From contig RBZT01000499.1 in NCBI GenBank assembly GCA_003693705.1, forward strand, positions 310,001 to 374,000: DNA of 64,000 bases, written 5' to 3'. Origin of the DNA: Polymyxa betae (lineage: Eukaryota > Endomyxa > Phytomyxea > Plasmodiophorida > Plasmodiophoridae). Under the pieces are notes generated by a model, which was given only the letters and a program-made list of their open reading frames with translations, was not told the DNA's origin and made no database searches. How positions within the stretch are numbered: the stretch's first letter is position 1; every line of letters begins with the position of its first letter. Shown here piece by piece: positions 60,148 to 64,000 of this stretch. Position numbers and translations under genes: made by a program.

Positions 60148-61116
60148 TTACAGAAGTTTGAAACAAGGCCTGGGAGGCTGCGCTGCTGTTAAACACTCGA
60201 TCATTTCGGTAACGTAACTCGCCAGATTATGAGTGATCAAAAAGAGTGAACATGGGCCAGCGTCAAGAATGCTTTTTAAAAATGCAAATCAACAAAGCTA
60301 AACATATTCTGTATCTTTATCGTTGAAGGTCATGGCCCGTTGAACCGAGACCATCACAGCGTGCTATACGGTAACGTTACTATCTGTCGTTGTCACTCTG
60401 ATAATTCTTAAATTGTTCCTGATCACTGTTGACAAGTTCTGTTTACATAAAAACCATTCATTGAAACCCGAATGCATCGATAGGATGCTGATGTTAATGT
60501 GAGCGCCCAGGCTCCCACCATTGTTCTCTTGAAGTGAATGTTGCTTGAACCGCAAACAGAGAAACTGGATAGAAAGAAATGACCCGAATGGATATTCGAT
60601 TTGATTATGAGATGAACCTGTCAGACTAGCGCCATCGCAACCATAAGCTGGAATGATAGCAAATGGTACGGTCATCGTGGATGCTGGCCAAAAGAATGGC
60701 CAGATCCAGCCTCACGCTAAGCGAAGGCGCTTTTAAGTCATCGTCCAGGTTGGTAGATCTGTCATATTTGGGTATGACTAGACAGGAGAAATCACTATAG
60801 AAGTGATCCTGTACAAGTATGATCTTGAAGATAAACGGCGTCAGTTCAGGGGCTGAAGTAATCGATATACCCAGGTAGGTCCATTATGGGACCTTCGACT
60901 ACGAAACTGCGCAAAAAGATGGCTCTCTCAAAACCGAGATATTCGTAAAAGATTCAGTATAAAGCACATGCCTAACGGTAAATTGCAGTGCCAAATGTAT
61001 GTTTCATTTAGTAACTGAATCTGTTTTGAACCAGTACATAATGTACGTAGATTAGCTTAGGTGGTTAAGTAAGCAGATAATCGATATACTAGCTAGGAAT
61101 TGCAGAAGGCAAATCA
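60148..61116. other. Intergenic region carrying repeat copy B
   Basis: Nearly 1 kb without a supported gene. It holds copy B of the dispersed repeat (60594-60895), plus AT-rich sequence. A 103-codon minus-strand frame (60364-60675) is mostly repeat and flanking DNA and is not taken as a gene. Confidence 0.5.
60594..60895 (-). repeat. Dispersed 302-bp repeat, copy B
   Basis: The reverse complement of copy A at 35457-35758, with the same palindrome AGGTCC-CATAAT-GGACCT at one end. Differences from copy A are clustered, mainly in the first 70 bases after the palindrome and around the AAAGGCGCC/AAAAGCGCC site. Flanking sequence is unrelated apart from weak similarity just beyond the palindrome end. 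Confidence 0.85.
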
Positions 61117-61846
61117 TCAGCTGCTGGGATAATAATGCTTGTAGTAGAACATGCTATCCATTTCATCTTTGTCTTTAAACAGTGCTGCGACCTGAAATTG
61201 TTCCGCTTCAGAAATCAGGATTGGGCCGTCGTAATCGTCGCAGATATCCAGAGAGAAATATCTGTTATCGATGCCAACAGAGGATTCCACATGCTGCCTC
61301 CATAATCTCAGGAGGGAGAAAACTAATTCACTATAATCAGCGAATGATTGTTTTACAACGAACGTATTGACTATACACGTCAAAAGGCAGCTTATAGAAG
61401 ATAATATCATCAAGCTATTGACGAGAAGAGTTTCAACTCGAGCCAGACTTCTCACTTGCAACCTTATCTCTGTTCGGTCGGAAAGAAAATTGACGACGAA
61501 AGAGAAATTGAAAATACTTTGGACGATGCTGAGAACTAAGCACTTTAACGATGATATCAATGTATGTATCGTACATCATGCATATCAGCCTACCAGCATC
61601 AAAGGCGAAATATTAGCATTCTCTGATTTAATCAGAAATATAGCCGAAAGAATTAACAAACTCCACAGCACCAGATTCTCGAACCGACCAATCACACACC
61701 ACAGAATCGCACATACCTGCTCATGAAATCAACAATTGGCGAGTCCACAGCACTGCCTCGACAAGCCTACGAACAAAATGAATTGGAAGAAGGCAGAAAA
61801 TCCGCCTCGCCCAGGTTTCCGACTTGGACGACTCTGCAAAGCTCAT
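61117..61846 (-). CDS. Orphan membrane protein (model partial)
   Basis: The second exon is open from about 61545 to TAG/TGA at 61117: IVQSIFNFSFVVNFLSD, two hydrophobic segments (VNSLMILSSISCLLTCIVN), then a polar C-terminus with ISEAEQFQVAALFKDKDEMD and YYKHYYPSS. An upstream ATG at 61846 (MSFAESSKSETWARRIFCLL) is in a frame that can splice towards a hydrophobic run near 61680-61620 (NLVLWSLLILSAIFLI). The chain of exons is plausible but not proven. About 200 residues with two to four membrane helices. No family recognised. Confidence 0.4.
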
Positions 61847-61930
61847 GACATTAACCAGATCGTGAGCATTAACAGCCTTCTTGTCTGTTTAATAGACAGC
61901 AGTATCCTGTGCACCCTCTGACGTCACACC

Positions 61931-61938
61931 TATATAAA
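61931..61938 (+). promoter_or_regulatory. TATA box, target transcript unclear
   Basis: ACCTATATAAAGGCGGCGC resembles the small heat-shock gene TATA module (GCCTATATAAACGGGCGGC). Just upstream is GACGTCAC, a CRE-like octamer. Downstream on the plus strand there is only a nine-codon frame and the tRNA-like element, so the transcript may be non-coding or an upstream leader of the endoglycoceramidase gene. Confidence 0.4.
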
Positions 61939-62041
61939 GGCGGCGCAACCCTCCATGTCATCGTCCTATCGACTAACAAGCTAGTCTCTTATAGCAATTG
62001 CTTCGACAGAATCTAGACAATTGGATTTTTAGTCCGATTGG

Positions 62042-62095
62042 ATCTCTGACGGGATTCGGATGCGCAACGCGCGGGTTCGAATCCCGCCAGAGACG
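62042..62095 (+). other. tRNA-like remnant: perfect T-arm and acceptor stem, no anticodon arm
   Basis: GCGGGTTCGAATCCCGC (62071-62087) is a perfect five-pair T-arm with the consensus B box. It is followed by CAGAGAC, which pairs over six bases with the TCTCTG at 62043-62048. Only about 22 bases separate these parts, so a normal D and anticodon arm cannot form. An alternative 5' end (GTCTCTT at 61983) would need an unusual intron. Most likely a deleted tRNA gene or tRNA-derived element. Confidence 0.4.
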
Positions 62096-62275
62096 CATAT
62101 TATTTGTGGAAGCAATGAAGACCACATAACCTAGCTCATTCTGATCAATGTCACTTGATCTTTGGATCTTGATATATGATGTTCGCTCAACAGTCGGAGC
62201 TTTTCACATTAGTTTTGCTTCCACATTGCGTGCCATCCAGCCTACCGTAGTAGCTTTTTAGACTTCACACTTTTC

Positions 62276-62283
62276 TATAAATA
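62276..62283 (+). promoter_or_regulatory. Candidate TATA box of the endoglycoceramidase gene
   Basis: TATAAATA lies 121 bp before the ATG at 62404. The surrounding 62100-62400 region has no other feature. Confidence 0.35.
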
Positions 62284-62403
62284 CATACTGTAGAGTGTAG
62301 AGTAAGAAAATATAATAGATGGAGACCGCCTCCTTCAGCTGAAGGGGCCATCTTAAGTGTGTAACGAAACAATGCGGTGTACTTCATTTCAATTCAGTTT
62401 TTA

Positions 62404-64000
62404 ATGGCATTTGTCTTTACAGCGGTTATAGTCTTCACATCTGTTGTATCATGGGCAGCCCCAATCCAGCGAATTACCATTGGTACGTCCACGAACACTT
62501 TAGTAGATCAAGACGGAAGAACTCGGTTCTTTCATGGTATCAATGCGGTGTATAAAGGCCCACCTTACATTCCCATTATCGATTCGTATGATTTCCGATC
62601 GTTTGAGGCTGCAATCATTTACAAGTTTCAGGTTTGATTCGCAGCGAAGCTTATCATATCGTGATTTTGAACTAATGCGTTCTTGGGGATTGAACCTGAT
62701 TCGACTGGTGATTTCCTAAATAGAAACCTGGTTCGATAGTTGCTCACGAGAATATAGGGAGTGATGTGGCCAGGTGTTGAGCCAGATCGTGGACTCTATA
62801 ACAATACCTACTTAGATCACGTTTCTGATATCATCAGCACGGCTGCCAGCTATGATATCTTCACAATTGTCGACTTCCATCAGGTCGTAACCATCAGGGT
62901 GAAGTTAACGATCTGATTCGTCTGCAGGACGTTTTGAGCCAGTGGCGAAGGCGCGCGCCTTCTTGGGCTGTTGATACGCTGTCGAATTTCCCACGTCCGC
63001 TGCAGTGGAAACCATTCAACCTGGATGTCAATGGATTTCCTAATCCTGATGATTGCAGAAAACATGATTGGGGGAACTACTACTTCACATTCGCTGCTTC
63101 AGGTTTGCTGCTGATGAAATCTATGTAGGCAATCCTTGGTGAAACCTTCTAGAGGCCTTCCAGAGCCTATACGATAACGTTGATGGCAGAGCAGATGCTT
63201 TAGCAAGATATTGGGCCCAGCTCGCTGAAACCTTTAAGGGTATGGATTCCATTATTGGAATGCATCTATTCAACGAGCCGTTCGCTGGTGATATCTTTCG
63301 TCATCCATTCTTATTGATTCCTGGTCTTGCAACTCGATATAATTTACAGCCGTTATACGATCGGCTGGCTAAAGCCATTTACGAAGTCGACCCGAATCGC
63401 AATGTGATTTTTCAGCCAGTAACCTGGGCTAAATCAGGCGTTGGATCCAGCTGGTTTAGTCACGTCCCTGGTGGTAATCAACATAGAAATACTTCAATAT
63501 TAGCATTTCATTATTGTATGTTTGATCGCCGTTTCTACGATCGTCGCTGACGTTGAACAGATAATCCACCTAATATAGGTGATATCCATCGGTACATTAA
63601 AGATAAAGTAGATTTGGCTGCAAGCATGGGAGTGCCTACTATTTTAACTGAGACCTGGTTAGACAAAAATCTGCCTGCAGTTGCTGATCTATTAGATTCC
63701 CATTTAGTTTCATGTACTGTGATTGCAGGCGCGATGATATCAGTAGATGACATTGCATTTAGATGCTTGTTCGGAGTATAAAACATTCGGAGGTTATGAT
63801 GTTGATGGAGTTTGCACAGGCTGCATACCAGGTCCGTTTACAACGAATGGAACCGTGGACGAGGATATCGTCAATATTGTCGCGCGAACATATGCACTAG
63901 CTGTATCAGGAAGGGCGCTTGTCAATCAGTTCTTCTCTTCGAATTCATCTTTTGTTCTGGAATTTGAACCCAATACTGCAATATCTGCCCCAACAATTGT
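62404..64000 (+). CDS. Endoglycoceramidase (GH5), cut by window edge
   Basis: A secreted glycoside hydrolase that releases the intact glycan from glycosphingolipids. The start ATG 62404 has a signal peptide (MAFVFTAVIVFTSVVSWA), then VDQDGRTRFFHGINAVYKGP. Short introns (44-50 nt) are spliced in phase: SFDSQRSLSYRDFELMRSWG, then NLIRLGVMWPGVEPDRGLYN, then IVDFHQDVLSQWRRRAPSWA; all three are hallmark endoglycoceramidase blocks. The acid/base Glu is in GMHLFNEPFAGD. The presumed nucleophile is the Glu in PTILTETWLDKN. After further introns, EYKTFGGYDVDG and IVARTYALAVSGRALV match the start of the C-terminal domain. About 400 residues lie within the window; the 3' end is beyond 64000. The exon joins around 63530-63760 are partly inferred. 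Confidence 0.85.

Noticed and set aside
60364-60675. A 103-codon minus-strand frame
   Set aside because: It starts inside repeat copy B and runs into non-conserved flank; the shared part is repeat DNA, not a gene.

Overview
The window is nuclear DNA from a compact-genome eukaryote. Genes lie head-to-head and tail-to-tail with little space between them. Most are split by GT-AG introns of roughly 35-60 nt, so coding regions appear as short runs that join across frames. All three standard stop codons are used. The gene set (CTC1, UCHL5, MED22, TM9SF3, beta-COP, TTC4, SMYD, SUN and SUCO proteins, NAGK, RPP38, an endoglycoceramidase) suggests a unicellular opisthokont (holozoan protist or early-diverging fungus). 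A plant-like REVEILLE/LCL Myb gene fits an opisthokont less well, so the lineage is left open. An EB1-type protein and an LRR coiled-coil protein fit a cell with elaborate microtubule structures, which is inference.

Layout. 1-9.1 kb: the N-terminal part of a GCN2-like eIF2alpha kinase (minus), an intron-rich iron-dependent alcohol dehydrogenase (plus), and the Pol III largest subunit (minus). 9.5-12.5 kb: MED22 flanked by two inverted genes that share a conserved Cys-rich C-terminal module. 13-18.7 kb: a CAP10 glycosyltransferase, UCHL5, a BMT2-type methyltransferase and the REVEILLE-like Myb. 19.7-28.7 kb: an LRR coiled-coil protein, a DEAD-box-derived protein whose catalytic motifs are almost all altered, a SUN protein, RPP38-like and UTP18. 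28.8-38.3 kb: TM9SF3, an EF-hand protein, a small coiled-coil protein, a membrane-anchored pepsin-like protein and a large coiled-coil protein, all minus. 39-45.4 kb: SmG, TTC4, a nested pair of terminal-inverted-repeat elements, and beta-COP. 45.8-60.1 kb: two orphan genes, a small heat-shock protein, AUH, SUCO/SLP1, an EB1-like protein, an EF-hand protein, SMYD, CTC1 and NAGK. 60.1-64 kb: a second copy of a 302-bp repeat (inverted relative to 35.46 kb), an orphan membrane gene, a tRNA-like remnant and a GH5 endoglycoceramidase cut by the window edge.

Most genes are unrelated housekeeping genes: transcription (POLR3A, MED22), RNA processing (UTP18, RPP38, SmG, BMT2), traffic (COPB1, TM9SF3), proteostasis (UCHL5, TTC4, sHSP, GCN2) and nuclear envelope or telomere (SUN, CTC1). 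The points most worth a second look are the pseudo-helicase, the LCL-type Myb, the inverted Cys-module gene pair around MED22, the nested transposons with intact target-site duplications, and the dispersed 302-bp repeat. Intron boundaries were read by eye; only ends stated in the entries should be treated as precise.
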